From: Pseudomonas taiwanensis
GTDB lineage: Bacteria; Pseudomonadota; Gammaproteobacteria; Pseudomonadales; Pseudomonadaceae
DNA length: 64,000 bases
NCBI RefSeq assembly: GCF_013393345.1
Contig: NZ_QJRF01000064.1
Span: 1-64,000, forward strand
Direction: 5' to 3'
Within the stretch, counting starts at the first letter, position 1. Each line of letters begins with the position of its first letter. Shown here one piece after another: positions 25,025 to 32,972 of the stretch. A model generated the notes under the pieces. The model was not told the origin of the DNA. It ran no database searches and saw nothing but the letters and a program-made list of their open reading frames with translations. The position numbers and the translations under genes are program-made.

Positions 25025-26635
25025 ATGCAACACCAGAACACTCTCACCGGCGGCCAGGCCCTGGTTCGCCTTCTGGCCAACTACGGCGTGGACACCGTGT
25101 TCGGCATCCCCGGCGTGCATACCCTGGAGCTGTATCGCGGCCTGCCCGGCAGCGGCATCCGGCATGTGCTGACCCGCCACGAGCAAGGCGCAGGTTTCAT
25201 GGCTGACGGCTATGCACGGGTCAGCGGTAAGCCGGGTGTGGCCTTCATCATCACCGGTCCGGGCGTGACCAACGCGGCTACCCCCATCGGCCAGGCCTAC
25301 GCCGATTCGATCCCGATGCTGGTCATCTCCAGCGTCAACCACACGGCGAGCCTCGGCAAAGGCTGGGGCTGCCTGCACGAAACTCAGGACCAGCGCGCCA
25401 TTACCGCCCCCATCACCGCGTTCTCCGCCGTGGCCCTGACCCCGGAAGATCTGCCTGAGCTGGTGGCGCGCGCCTATGCCGTGTTCGATGGCGAGCGTCC
25501 GCGTCCGGTGCATATCTCGGTTCCGCTCGATGTGCTGGCCGCCCCGGTAGCGCGTGACTGGACTGCCGAGGTGGTACGCCGTCCCGGCCGGGGCGTGGCC
25601 GATGGCGAATCCCTGGACGCTGCCGCCAAGCGACTGGCGGCAGCCACGCGGCCGATGATCATTGCCGGCGGTGGCGCGCTGGAAGCAGCGGGTGCCGTGC
25701 AGGCACTCAGCGAGCGCCTGGGCGCTCCGGTGTTCACCAGCGTGGCCGGCAAGGGACTGTTGCCGCCGGATGCCCCGCTCAATGCCGGTGCCAGCCTTTG
25801 CGTAGCGACGGGATGGGAGATGATCGCCGAGGCCGACCTGGTCCTCGCCGTGGGGACCGAGATGGCTGATACGGACTTCTGGCGCGAGCGCCTGCCGCTG
25901 TGCGGCGAACTGATCCGCGTCGACATCGATCCACGCAAGTTCAACGATTTCTACCCCTGCGCCGTCGCGCTCAAGGGTGATGCCCGCCAGACCCTTGAGG
26001 TGCTGCTGCAGCGCCTGCCGGAAACGAGCAGGGCAGGGGAGGTATCCGCCGCCCGTGTCGCCCGGCTGCGTGAGGCCATCCGCAACGGTCACGCGCCGCT
26101 GCAAGGTATTCACCAGTCGATTCTCGACCGCATTGCCTCCACGCTGCCGACCGATGCCTTCATCAGCACCGACATGACCCAGCTGGCCTACACCGGCAAC
26201 TACGCCTTCGCCAGCCGGGCACCGCGCAGCTGGTTGCACCCCACCGGCTACGGCACCCTCGGCTACGGCCTGCCGGCCGGCATCGGTGCCAAGTTCGGCG
26301 CACCGGAACGGCCCGGCCTGGTGCTGGTGGGGGATGGTGGTTTCCTCTACACCGCGCAGGAACTGGCGACCGCCACGGAGGAACTCGACAGCCCGCTGGT
26401 GGTGCTGCTGTGGAACAACGACGCCCTGGGCCAGATCCGCGACGACATGTTGGCCCTGGATATCGAGCCGGTGGGCGTGTTGCCGCGCAACCCGGACTTC
26501 GCCGGCCTGGCCCGCGCCTTCCATTGCGCCGTGAAGCAGCCCCGCAGCCTCGACGAACTGGAAGACGACCTGCGCGCAGGCTTCGGCCACCCCGGCGTCA
26601 CCCTGATCGAACTGAAACATGCCTGTGCTCGTTGA
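25025..26635 (+). CDS. aruI: AruI, thiamine-diphosphate 2-ketoarginine (5-guanidino-2-oxopentanoate) decarboxylase
   Basis: A 536-residue ThDP enzyme of the acetolactate synthase/decarboxylase superfamily. The cofactor-activating Glu is in RHEQGAGFMADGYAR. The C-terminal ThDP/Mg site is GDGGFLYTAQEL to LLWNND (GDG-x~27-N). It converts 2-ketoarginine to 4-guanidinobutyraldehyde, which is then oxidised and cleaved to GABA and urea. AGGAGA (25014-25019) fixes the start. Immediate coupling to aruH, 21 bp away, makes the assignment firm. Confidence 0.93.
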   Translation: MQHQNTLTGGQALVRLLANYGVDTVFGIPGVHTLELYRGLPGSGIRHVLTRHEQGAGFMADGYARVSGKPGVAFIITGPGVTNAATPIGQAYADSIPMLVISSVNHTASLGKGWGCLHETQDQRAITAPITAFSAVALTPEDLPELVARAYAVFDGERPRPVHISVPLDVLAAPVARDWTAEVVRRPGRGVADGESLDAAAKRLAAATRPMIIAGGGALEAAGAVQALSERLGAPVFTSVAGKGLLPPDAPLNAGASLCVATGWEMIAEADLVLAVGTEMADTDFWRERLPLCGELIRVDIDPRKFNDFYPCAVALKGDARQTLEVLLQRLPETSRAGEVSAARVARLREAIRNGHAPLQGIHQSILDRIASTLPTDAFISTDMTQLAYTGNYAFASRAPRSWLHPTGYGTLGYGLPAGIGAKFGAPERPGLVLVGDGGFLYTAQELATATEELDSPLVVLLWNNDALGQIRDDMLALDIEPVGVLPRNPDFAGLARAFHCAVKQPRSLDELEDDLRAGFGHPGVTLIELKHACAR

Positions 26636-26656
26636 GCACGAGGCAAGGAGTTGAAC

Positions 26657-27847
26657 ATGCGCTTTTCCGACCTCACCCAACGTATTGCCGGCGACGGCGC
26701 GGCGGCCTGGAACATTCACTACCGTGCGCTGGAACGCCAGGCCCGCGGTGACGACATCCTCCTGCTGTCGGTCGGCGATCCTGATTTCGACACGCCGCAA
26801 CCGATCATCCAGGCGGCCATCGACAGCCTGCTCAACGGCAACACGCACTATTCCGACGTGCGCGGCAAGGCCACCCTGCGCCAGCGCATCGCCTCCTGGC
26901 ACAACCAGCGCAGTGGGCAGACCGTCGGCCCTGACGAAGTGGTGGTCTTGGCCGGTGCGCAGTGCGCGTTGTTCTGCGTTGTGCAATGCCTGCTCAATCC
27001 GGGTGACGAGGTCATCGTCGCCGAGCCCATGTATGTCACCTACGAAGCCGTGTTCGGCGCCTGCGGCGCGAAAGTGATCCCGGTGCCGGTACGTTCGGAG
27101 AACGGTTTCCGCATCCAGGCGGAAGACGTGGCTGCCGCGATCACTCCGCGCACCCGTGCCCTGGCCTTGAACAGCCCGCACAACCCCTCCGGCGCCAGCC
27201 TGCCGCGTTCCACCTGGAACGCCCTGGCCGAACTTTGCATCGCCCATGACCTGTGGATGATCTCCGACGAGGTCTACAGCGAGCTGCTGTTCGAGGGTGA
27301 GCACATCAGCCCGGCCAGCCTGCCGGGCATGGCCGAGCGCACCGCGACCATCAACAGCCTGTCCAAGTCCCACGCCATGACCGGTTGGCGGGTGGGCTGG
27401 GTCGTAGGCTCGAAGGAGTTGTCCGGGCACCTGGAGAACCTCGCCCTGTGCATGCTCTACGGCTCGCCCGACTTCGTTCAAGATGCCGCCTGCGTCGCAC
27501 TGGATGCTCGCCTGCCTGAGCTGGAAGCCATGCGCGAGGCCTATCGGCAGCGGCGCGACCTGGTCTGCGCGAGCCTGGAAGGCTGCCCCGGCTTGCGTGC
27601 GCTGAAACCGGACGGCGGCATGTTCGTGATGGTGGATATCCGGCCGACGGGGTTGTCCGCTCAAGACTTTGCTGATCGGTTGCTGGACAACCATGGCGTG
27701 TCGGTACTGGCGGGTGAAGCGTTCGGCCCCAGCGCGGCCGGCCATATTCGCCTGGGGCTGGTGCTGGGCAGTGAGCCGCTGCAGGAGGCCTGCCGCCGCA
27801 TTGCCCGCTGTGCAGCCGAACTGATTGATCAACTAGAAATCGCATGA
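26657..27847 (+). CDS. aruH: AruH, arginine:pyruvate transaminase
   Basis: A 396-residue class I/II aminotransferase. Visible are LLSVGDPDFDTPQPI, NSPHNPSGASLP, the cofactor Asp in MISDEVYSELLF, the PLP lysine in SLSKSHAMTGWRVGW and the carboxylate Arg in GHIRLGLV. It removes the alpha-amino group of arginine to give 2-ketoarginine and alanine. The opening RFSDLTQRIAGDGAAAW closely matches PAO1 AruH as I remember it. AAGGAG lies 6 nt before the ATG at 26657. Confidence 0.94.
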   Translation: MRFSDLTQRIAGDGAAAWNIHYRALERQARGDDILLLSVGDPDFDTPQPIIQAAIDSLLNGNTHYSDVRGKATLRQRIASWHNQRSGQTVGPDEVVVLAGAQCALFCVVQCLLNPGDEVIVAEPMYVTYEAVFGACGAKVIPVPVRSENGFRIQAEDVAAAITPRTRALALNSPHNPSGASLPRSTWNALAELCIAHDLWMISDEVYSELLFEGEHISPASLPGMAERTATINSLSKSHAMTGWRVGWVVGSKELSGHLENLALCMLYGSPDFVQDAACVALDARLPELEAMREAYRQRRDLVCASLEGCPGLRALKPDGGMFVMVDIRPTGLSAQDFADRLLDNHGVSVLAGEAFGPSAAGHIRLGLVLGSEPLQEACRRIARCAAELIDQLEIA

Positions 27848-27936
27848 ATGAAGGTTTGCGTTGCGCGGCGAATCCCTCATCGTTGGGCTTCGCTGCGCTC
27901 TGCACCAACCTACGGACAGTGCCATAAGGACCACCC

Positions 27937-28641
27937 ATGAAGATTCTGATCGTCCATGCCCACCCCGAGTCGCAGTCGTTTTGCAGCGCCTTGCGCGATC
28001 TCGCAGTGGAAACCCTGCAAGGGCAGGGGCATGAAGTCCGCCAGTCCGACCTCCACGCACTGGAGTGGAACCCGGTCGCCAGCGCCGCCGATTTCAGCGA
28101 GCGGCAGAACCCGGATTACCTGGTCTACGCCCTGGAGCAGCGCGAAGGTGTGAAGGCCGGCAAGATTGCACCGGACATCCAGCGCGAGCTCGACAAGCTG
28201 CTCTGGGCCGACCTGCTGATCCTCAACTTCCCGCTTTACTGGTTCTCGGTGCCGGCCATCCTCAAGGGCTGGATCGACCGGGTGCTGGTATCCGGCATCT
28301 GCTACGGGGGCAAACGTTTCTATGACCAGGGCGGCCTGGCCGGCAAGAAGGCGCTGGTGACCCTGACCCTGGGTGGCCGCGAGCACATGTTTGGCGACGG
28401 CGCCATCCACGGCCCGTTGGAAGACATGCTGCGTCCGCTGCTGCGTGGCACCCTGGCCTACGTCGGCCTGGAGGTCCTGCCGCCCTTCGTGGCGTGGCAC
28501 GTGCCCTACATCAGCAACGATGCCCGCCAGGATTTCCTCCGCACCTATCAGGATCGCTTGCAGGGCCTGGAGCAGGATGTGCCGCTCGAGTTTCCCCGGC
28601 TCGACCAGTTCGACGACAAGTTGTACCCATTGCCTCGTTGA
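27937..28641 (+). CDS. NAD(P)H:quinone oxidoreductase, flavodoxin-like fold
   Basis: A 234-residue protein of the NQO/KefF/MdaB type. The start ILIVHAHPESQSF is the FMN/FAD phosphate-binding strand-loop. LNFPLYWFSVPAILKGWIDRV and TLGGREHMFG are the flavin and dimer-face motifs. It reduces quinones or other electrophiles by two electrons, in the cytoplasm. It is last in the arginine locus, 89 bp after aruH, in the place of PA4975. It may protect against reactive aldehyde or quinone by-products. Its catabolic role is unknown. Confidence 0.88.
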   Translation: MKILIVHAHPESQSFCSALRDLAVETLQGQGHEVRQSDLHALEWNPVASAADFSERQNPDYLVYALEQREGVKAGKIAPDIQRELDKLLWADLLILNFPLYWFSVPAILKGWIDRVLVSGICYGGKRFYDQGGLAGKKALVTLTLGGREHMFGDGAIHGPLEDMLRPLLRGTLAYVGLEVLPPFVAWHVPYISNDARQDFLRTYQDRLQGLEQDVPLEFPRLDQFDDKLYPLPR

Positions 28642-28649
28642 GTGCACCA

Positions 28650-28677
28650 AGGCCGCCCCAGGGCGGCCTTCTTTTTT
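28650..28677 (+). terminator. Terminator after the arginine locus
   Basis: A 9-bp perfect stem AGGCCGCCC (28650-28658) with GGGCGGCCT (28661-28669) is followed by TCTTTTTT. Confidence 0.88.
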
Positions 28678-28693
28678 CCGGATCACCTCTCTT

Positions 28694-28756
28694 GTAGGAG
28701 CGAGCTTGCTCGCGAAAATCCCGAGCACGATTCTTCGCGAGCAAGCTCGCTCCTAC
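28694..28756. repeat. REP pair
   Basis: Near-perfect arms GTAGGAGCGAGCTTGCTCGC (from 28694) and its inverse (to 28756) surround a ~20-bp spacer. They separate the arginine locus from the flgB regulatory region. Confidence 0.88.
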
Positions 28757-28784
28757 CTGTTCTCTCGCCGGATGCCCCGGCAAA

Positions 28785-28854
28785 GCGGCAACCGGCGGCA
28801 AATAGCCCTTGCCGCTTTGCCGCCCGGCCCCTGTCCATTGCCGCTTTTTGCCGC
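28785..28854 (+). promoter_or_regulatory. Clustered GCGGCAA/TTGCCGC repeats upstream of flgB (candidate FleR enhancer)
   Basis: Six exact 7-mers lie in 70 bp: GCGGCAA at 28785 and 28795, and TTGCCGC at 28809, 28817, 28838 and 28848. They sit about 70-140 bp before the predicted flgB transcription start, the normal distance for a sigma-54 activator. A related cluster precedes flgF and none is seen at the other sigma-54 flagellar promoters here. Confidence 0.6.
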
Positions 28855-28897
28855 CCTTCATTGCATCAAGCTACTGAAAACAAAGGGAAAATTGTTT

Positions 28898-28913
28898 TGG
28901 CACGGCCTTTGCT
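28898..28913 (+). promoter_or_regulatory. Sigma-54 promoter of flgBCDE
   Basis: TGGCACG-N4-TTGCT is a full match to the -24/-12 consensus. The predicted start of transcription leaves a ~36-nt leader before the flgB ATG. Confidence 0.93.
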
Positions 28914-28960
28914 GAATGTCAGGTAAGCAAACCAGATTGCCACTGGCAAAGGTTCCGGAC

Positions 28961-29368
28961 ATGAGCATCAGCTTCGAAAAGGCCCTCGGCATCCACCAGC
29001 AAGCCCTCAGCTTCCGCGCCCAGCGTGGCGAGGTGCTGGCGAACAACATCGCCAACGCCGATACCCCGAACTACAAGGCTCGTGACCTGGACTTCGCCAG
29101 CGTGCTGGCCCAGCAGTCGGAGAAAGCCGCCCACGGCAGCTTCCAGGCCGCACGTACCAACGAGCGCCACATCGTCGCCGAAGGTTTCGACATGGCTGAC
29201 GCCTCGCTGAAGTACCGCATTCCGTTCCAGGCGGCCGTCGACCAGAACACCGTCGACGCCCAGTTGGAGCAGTCGAACTACACCGAGAACGCCATGCAGT
29301 TCCAGGCCAGCTTCACCTTACTCAACAGCAAGTTCAAAGGGCTGATCGGCGCCCTGCGCGGCGAATAA
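28961..29368 (+). CDS. flgB: FlgB, flagellar proximal rod protein
   Basis: A 135-residue rod protein starting MSISFEKALGIHQQAL. It carries the axial-protein signature RGEVLANNIANADTPNYKA and a C-terminal helix typical of rod subunits. It polymerises next to the MS ring in the periplasm. An upstream in-frame ATG at 28916 falls only 3 nt after the sigma-54 site and is ahead of the predicted transcript start, so 28961 is the real start. Confidence 0.96.
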   Translation: MSISFEKALGIHQQALSFRAQRGEVLANNIANADTPNYKARDLDFASVLAQQSEKAAHGSFQAARTNERHIVAEGFDMADASLKYRIPFQAAVDQNTVDAQLEQSNYTENAMQFQASFTLLNSKFKGLIGALRGE

Positions 29369-29382
29369 CGGAGAGCCAAGCC

Positions 29383-29829
29383 ATGTCACTGTCCAGCATC
29401 TTCAACATCGCCGGCACCGGCATGAGTGCCCAGAACACTCGGCTGAACACCATCTCCAGCAACATCGCCAACGCCGAAACCGTTTCCTCCAGCCTCGACC
29501 AGACCTACCGCGCCCGCCACCCGGTGTTCGCCACCATGTTCCAGGACAGCCTAGGCAACGGCGACCGCGGCTCGTTGTTCGCCGACCAGGATCAGTCCGG
29601 CGCCGGCGTCCAGGTACTCGGCGTGATCGAGGACCAGAGCACCCTGACCCCGCGCTACGAGCCGAGCCACCCTGCGGCCAACGCGGATGGCTACGTCTAC
29701 TACCCCAATGTGAACGTGGTCGAAGAGATGGCCGACATGATTTCCGCCAGCCGGTCCTTCCAGACCAACGTGGAAATGATGAACACCGCCAAACAGATGA
29801 TGCAGAAAGTGCTGACCCTGGGTCAGTGA
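29383..29829 (+). CDS. flgC: FlgC, flagellar proximal rod protein
   Basis: A 148-residue rod protein with the N-terminal GTGMSAQNTRLNTISSNIAN signature and the C-terminal NVNVVEEMADMISASRSFQ signature shared by axial proteins. It lies 14 bp after flgB in the flgBCDE operon. Confidence 0.96.
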   Translation: MSLSSIFNIAGTGMSAQNTRLNTISSNIANAETVSSSLDQTYRARHPVFATMFQDSLGNGDRGSLFADQDQSGAGVQVLGVIEDQSTLTPRYEPSHPAANADGYVYYPNVNVVEEMADMISASRSFQTNVEMMNTAKQMMQKVLTLGQ

Positions 29830-29848
29830 TAGCGCGCGAGGGAACAGC

Positions 29849-30529
29849 ATGAGTGTCAGCAACGTAGCGTCCACCGATGGCCAGTCGTTTCTCGACCAGT
29901 ACGCCATCAAGAACGAACCCAAGAGCAAGGACCTCGGCAAGAACGAGTTCCTGGAACTGCTGGTCGCCCAGTTGAACAACCAGGACCCGTTGTCTCCCCA
30001 GGAGAACGGCGAGTTCATTGCCCAGCTGGCGCAGTTCAGTCAGGTGGAAGGCATCGAGAAGCTCAACTCCAGCATGGGTTCGCTGCTGTCTGGCTACCAG
30101 TCTTCGCAGGCGCTGCAAGCCTCGTCCCTGGTGGGTCGCAAGGTGATCGTGCCGAGCGAGAAGGCCGTGGTGGACACCGCGGAAACCTTCAAGGCCAGCG
30201 CCAACCTGCCCATTTCCAGCAGCAACGTCTGGGTCAACGTCTACGACAGCGCCGGCACCCTGGTGAACCGCGTCAACCTTGGCGAGCAGCCTGCCGGCAG
30301 CGTGAGCTTCATGTGGGACGGCAAGGACTCCAGCGGCAAGGTCATGCCGCCTGGCACCTACAAGTTCGAAGCCCAGGCCCAGTACGGCGGTGAGACCAAG
30401 GCCCTTTACACCATGCTGCCGGCCAACGTCGATAGCGTCACCCTCGGCCAGAACGGCGGCGAACTGATGCTCAACCTCGCGGGCATCGGCAGTGTCGGGC
30501 TCTCCAAGGTCCAGGTCATCGGTCAGTAA
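29849..30529 (+). CDS. flgD: FlgD, hook-cap (hook assembly scaffold) protein
   Basis: A 226-residue protein. The N-terminal export/cap segment has LGKNEFLELLVAQLNNQDPL. The central FlgD Ig-like domain has VNVYDSAGTLV and FMWDGKDSSGKVMPPGTY, and a tudor-like tail follows. It caps the growing hook, directs FlgE polymerisation and is replaced by FlgK. It lies 19 bp after flgC. Confidence 0.96.
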   Translation: MSVSNVASTDGQSFLDQYAIKNEPKSKDLGKNEFLELLVAQLNNQDPLSPQENGEFIAQLAQFSQVEGIEKLNSSMGSLLSGYQSSQALQASSLVGRKVIVPSEKAVVDTAETFKASANLPISSSNVWVNVYDSAGTLVNRVNLGEQPAGSVSFMWDGKDSSGKVMPPGTYKFEAQAQYGGETKALYTMLPANVDSVTLGQNGGELMLNLAGIGSVGLSKVQVIGQ

Positions 30530-30574
30530 CTTCCCGGTTCAGAGCGCCGGGAAGCACCGGCAAAGGAGATAGAA

Positions 30575-31912
30575 ATGGCGTTCAACATCGGTCTCAGCGG
30601 CCTGCGCGCAGCGACCAGCGACCTCAATGTCACCGGTAACAACATTGCCAACGCCGGCACCGCGGGCTTCAAGCAGTCCCGGGCGGAATTCGCCGACGTC
30701 TATGCCGCTTCCGTGCTGGGTACCGGCAAGAATCCCCAGGGCAGTGGCGTGCTGCTGGGCGACGTGTCCCAACTCTTCAACCAGGGCAACATCAACTACA
30801 CGCAGAACGCCCTGGACCTGGCCATCAACGGCAATGGCTTCTTCCAGACCAGTAACAATGGCGAGGTCAGCTATACCCGTGCCGGTTACTTCGGAACCGA
30901 CCGCAGTGGCTATATCGTCAACAACTTCGGCTACCGCCTGCAGGGCTACGGCATCGACGGTAACGGCAACGTGCAGAACGGCGTGATCAGCGACCTGCAG
31001 GTCCAGACTTCCAACCAGGCACCCAAGGCCACCACCGAAGTCGCCCAGAAGTTCAACCTGAACTCCACCACCAAGGCGCCGACCAACACCCCGTTCGATC
31101 CGAGCGACCCGACGACCTACACCTCGTCCACCTCGGTCAACATCTATGACTCCCAGGGCAATGCCCACGTCATGACCCAGTACTTCATCAACAACTCGGA
31201 CCCGGCCGCGACGCCGCCGGTGACCAACAACTGGACCATGGCTGTGCTGGTGGATGGCCGCAATCCGTCCAACCCGACCAGCACCGACCCGCACACCACC
31301 AACCTGCTGTTCAATGCCGACGGCAGCCTGAACACCGCCGGCATGGCGGCGGGTGGCGAGCTGAACTACGACCCGGCCACTGGGCTGATGAACCTGGACG
31401 ACTGGGTACCCGCCGTGTCCGATGGCGGCACGCCCGCCAACTGGTCGGCCAACGGCGCCACCGCCGACGCCGGCGGCATCAGCGTCGATATCCGCGGCTC
31501 CACCCAGTACTCCAGCGCCTTCGCGGTGAACAGCATCAGCCAGGACGGCTACACCACCGGCCAGTTGGCAGGTCTGGAAATCGACGACACCGGTGTGATC
31601 TTCGCCCGCTACACCAACGGCCAGTCCAAGGTGCAGGGCCAGGTGATCCTCGCCAGTTTCGCGAACGTCCAGGGCCTGACCCCGGTCGGCAAGACCGGCT
31701 GGGTGCAATCGTTCGAGTCCGGTGAGCCCATAGTCGGTACACCCCGTTCCGGCACCCTGGGTGCTCTCCAGGCCGGCGCACTCGAAGACTCCAACGTTGA
31801 ACTGTCGGACCAGTTGGTGAACCTGATCGTCGCCCAGCGCAACTACCAGGCGAACGCCAAGACCATCCAGACTGAAGACGCGGTAACCCAGACCATCATC
31901 AACCTGCGTTGA
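30575..31912 (+). CDS. flgE: FlgE, flagellar hook protein
   Basis: A 445-residue hook subunit. N-terminal FNIGLSGLRAATSDLNVTGN and GFKQSRAEFADVYA, the FlgE domain with AINGNGFFQTS, a variable middle rich in Thr/Asn/Pro (residues ~150-300), and the C-terminal SDQLVNLIVAQRNYQANAKT. It forms the universal joint outside the cell. AAAGGAG precedes the ATG. Confidence 0.96.
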   Translation: MAFNIGLSGLRAATSDLNVTGNNIANAGTAGFKQSRAEFADVYAASVLGTGKNPQGSGVLLGDVSQLFNQGNINYTQNALDLAINGNGFFQTSNNGEVSYTRAGYFGTDRSGYIVNNFGYRLQGYGIDGNGNVQNGVISDLQVQTSNQAPKATTEVAQKFNLNSTTKAPTNTPFDPSDPTTYTSSTSVNIYDSQGNAHVMTQYFINNSDPAATPPVTNNWTMAVLVDGRNPSNPTSTDPHTTNLLFNADGSLNTAGMAAGGELNYDPATGLMNLDDWVPAVSDGGTPANWSANGATADAGGISVDIRGSTQYSSAFAVNSISQDGYTTGQLAGLEIDDTGVIFARYTNGQSKVQGQVILASFANVQGLTPVGKTGWVQSFESGEPIVGTPRSGTLGALQAGALEDSNVELSDQLVNLIVAQRNYQANAKTIQTEDAVTQTIINLR

Positions 31913-31934
31913 TGAGCGGCTGCATGCTCTTTAT

Positions 31935-31990
31935 GTAGGAGCGAGCTTGCTCGCGAAGGTTTGCCCATTCGCTGGCAAGCCCGCTCCTAG
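31935..31990. repeat. REP pair with decayed right arm
   Basis: The left arm GTAGGAGCGAGCTTGCTCGC is intact. The right arm (to 31990) has mismatches (CTGGCAAGCCCGCTCCTAG). It lies in the 271-bp gap between flgE and flgF. Confidence 0.78.
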
Positions 31991-31992
31991 TG

Positions 31993-32032
31993 GCGGCAAA
32001 TCCCCTTGCCGCTGGCGGCATCCCCTCGCCGC
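31993..32032 (+). promoter_or_regulatory. GCGGCAA/TTGCCGC repeats upstream of flgF (candidate FleR enhancer)
   Basis: GCGGCAA (31993-31999) and TTGCCGC (32006-32012) form an inverted repeat with a 6-bp spacer. A second pair with one mismatch in each arm follows (32015-32021, 32026-32032). The core GGCGGCAAAT plus CCCTTGCCGC is nearly the same as in the flgB upstream cluster. It lies ~110-150 bp before the predicted flgF transcript start. Confidence 0.58.
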
Positions 32033-32044
32033 CAGTGCTTTGAC

Positions 32045-32073
32045 AAGGCCCTGCAAAGGGCCTTTTTCTTTTT
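32045..32073 (+). terminator. Terminator after flgBCDE
   Basis: A stem AAGGCCC (32045-32051) with GGGCCTT (32058-32064) is followed by TTTCTTTTT. It separates flgBCDE from flgFGHIJKL. Confidence 0.85.
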
Positions 32074-32118
32074 GTAAAAATCCTTTTATTTCAATGGTTT
32101 GTTTGTGATTTTCGGGTT

Positions 32119-32134
32119 TGGCACGCGGCTTGCT
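32119..32134 (+). promoter_or_regulatory. Sigma-54 promoter of flgFGHIJKL
   Basis: TGGCACG-N4-TTGCT is a perfect -24/-12 match, with a ~38-nt leader before flgF. Confidence 0.93.
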
Positions 32135-32183
32135 GGGTAGCTTGCAAAGCGCCAAGGGCGGCAACGCCCACTCGGAGAGATTC

Positions 32184-32927
32184 ATGGACAAGATGCTTTA
32201 TGTCGCAATGAGCGGAGCCAGCCAGAACAGCCTGGCCCAGCGTGCTCATGCCAACAACCTGGCGAACATCTCGACTTCCGGTTTCCGCCGCGATTTCGAG
32301 CAGGCGCGATCCATGCCGGTGTTCGGTGACAGCTTCCCGTCGCGGGTCTATGCCATGACCGAGCGCCCCGGTACCGACTTCACCCCCGGCGCCCTCCAGG
32401 AAACCGGCCGTGACCTGGATGTCGCCGTGGAAGGGGAGGGTTGGGTTGCGGTACAGGCCCCCGACGGCAGCGAAGCCTATGTGCGCACCGCCAGCCTGCA
32501 GATCGATGCCCTTGGCCAGCTCCGCACCGGCAATGGTTTGCCGGTCATGGGCAATGCCGGTCCCATTGCCATTCCGCCGGAGCAGAAAGTCGAGATCGGC
32601 CAGGACGGCACCATCAGCATTCGTGCTCTGGGCGAGGCGCCCAACGTGGTGGCCGAGGTGGACCGCATCAAGCTGGTCAACCCCGATCCCAAGCAGCTGG
32701 AGAAGGGCGCCGACGGCCTGATCCGCGTCAAGGACCCGCTGCAGCCGGTGCAGGCCGACGCCAATGTCCGTGTGACCTCCGGATTCATCGAAGCCAGCAA
32801 CGTGAACGCCGTGGAAGAGATGACCGCGATCCTCTCGCTGTCCCGCCAGTTCGAGCTTTCCGTGAAGATGATGCGTACCGCCGAAGACAATTCTTCGGCA
32901 ATGGCGCGGGTCTTGCAGTTCAGCTAA
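32184..32927 (+). CDS. flgF: FlgF, flagellar proximal rod protein
   Basis: A 247-residue rod protein from MDKMLYVAMSGASQNSLAQ. It has the N-terminal HANNLANISTSGFRRDF signature and the C-terminal SNVNAVEEMTAILSLSRQFE. CGGAGAGA precedes the ATG. The frame is open to 32118, but that would start before the sigma-54 site, so 32184 is taken. Confidence 0.96.
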   Translation: MDKMLYVAMSGASQNSLAQRAHANNLANISTSGFRRDFEQARSMPVFGDSFPSRVYAMTERPGTDFTPGALQETGRDLDVAVEGEGWVAVQAPDGSEAYVRTASLQIDALGQLRTGNGLPVMGNAGPIAIPPEQKVEIGQDGTISIRALGEAPNVVAEVDRIKLVNPDPKQLEKGADGLIRVKDPLQPVQADANVRVTSGFIEASNVNAVEEMTAILSLSRQFELSVKMMRTAEDNSSAMARVLQFS

Positions 32928-32972
32928 TCACCAGTACGCGGCGCCATGATTCCGGCGCCCGAGGAGAAGAAA

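Noticed and set aside
22439-27832. A 1797-codon open frame on the minus strand
   Set aside because: It lies wholly antisense to four well-supported genes (dehydrogenase end, CoA ligase, aruI, aruH). Its translation is rich in His/Gln/Gly/Ala and shows no domain. Such frames are a side effect of GC-rich third codon positions.
28694-32032. CRISPR-like repeat array suspected from recurring palindromes
   Set aside because: The repeats are REP pairs and short 7-mers without regular spacers, and no cas genes are present.
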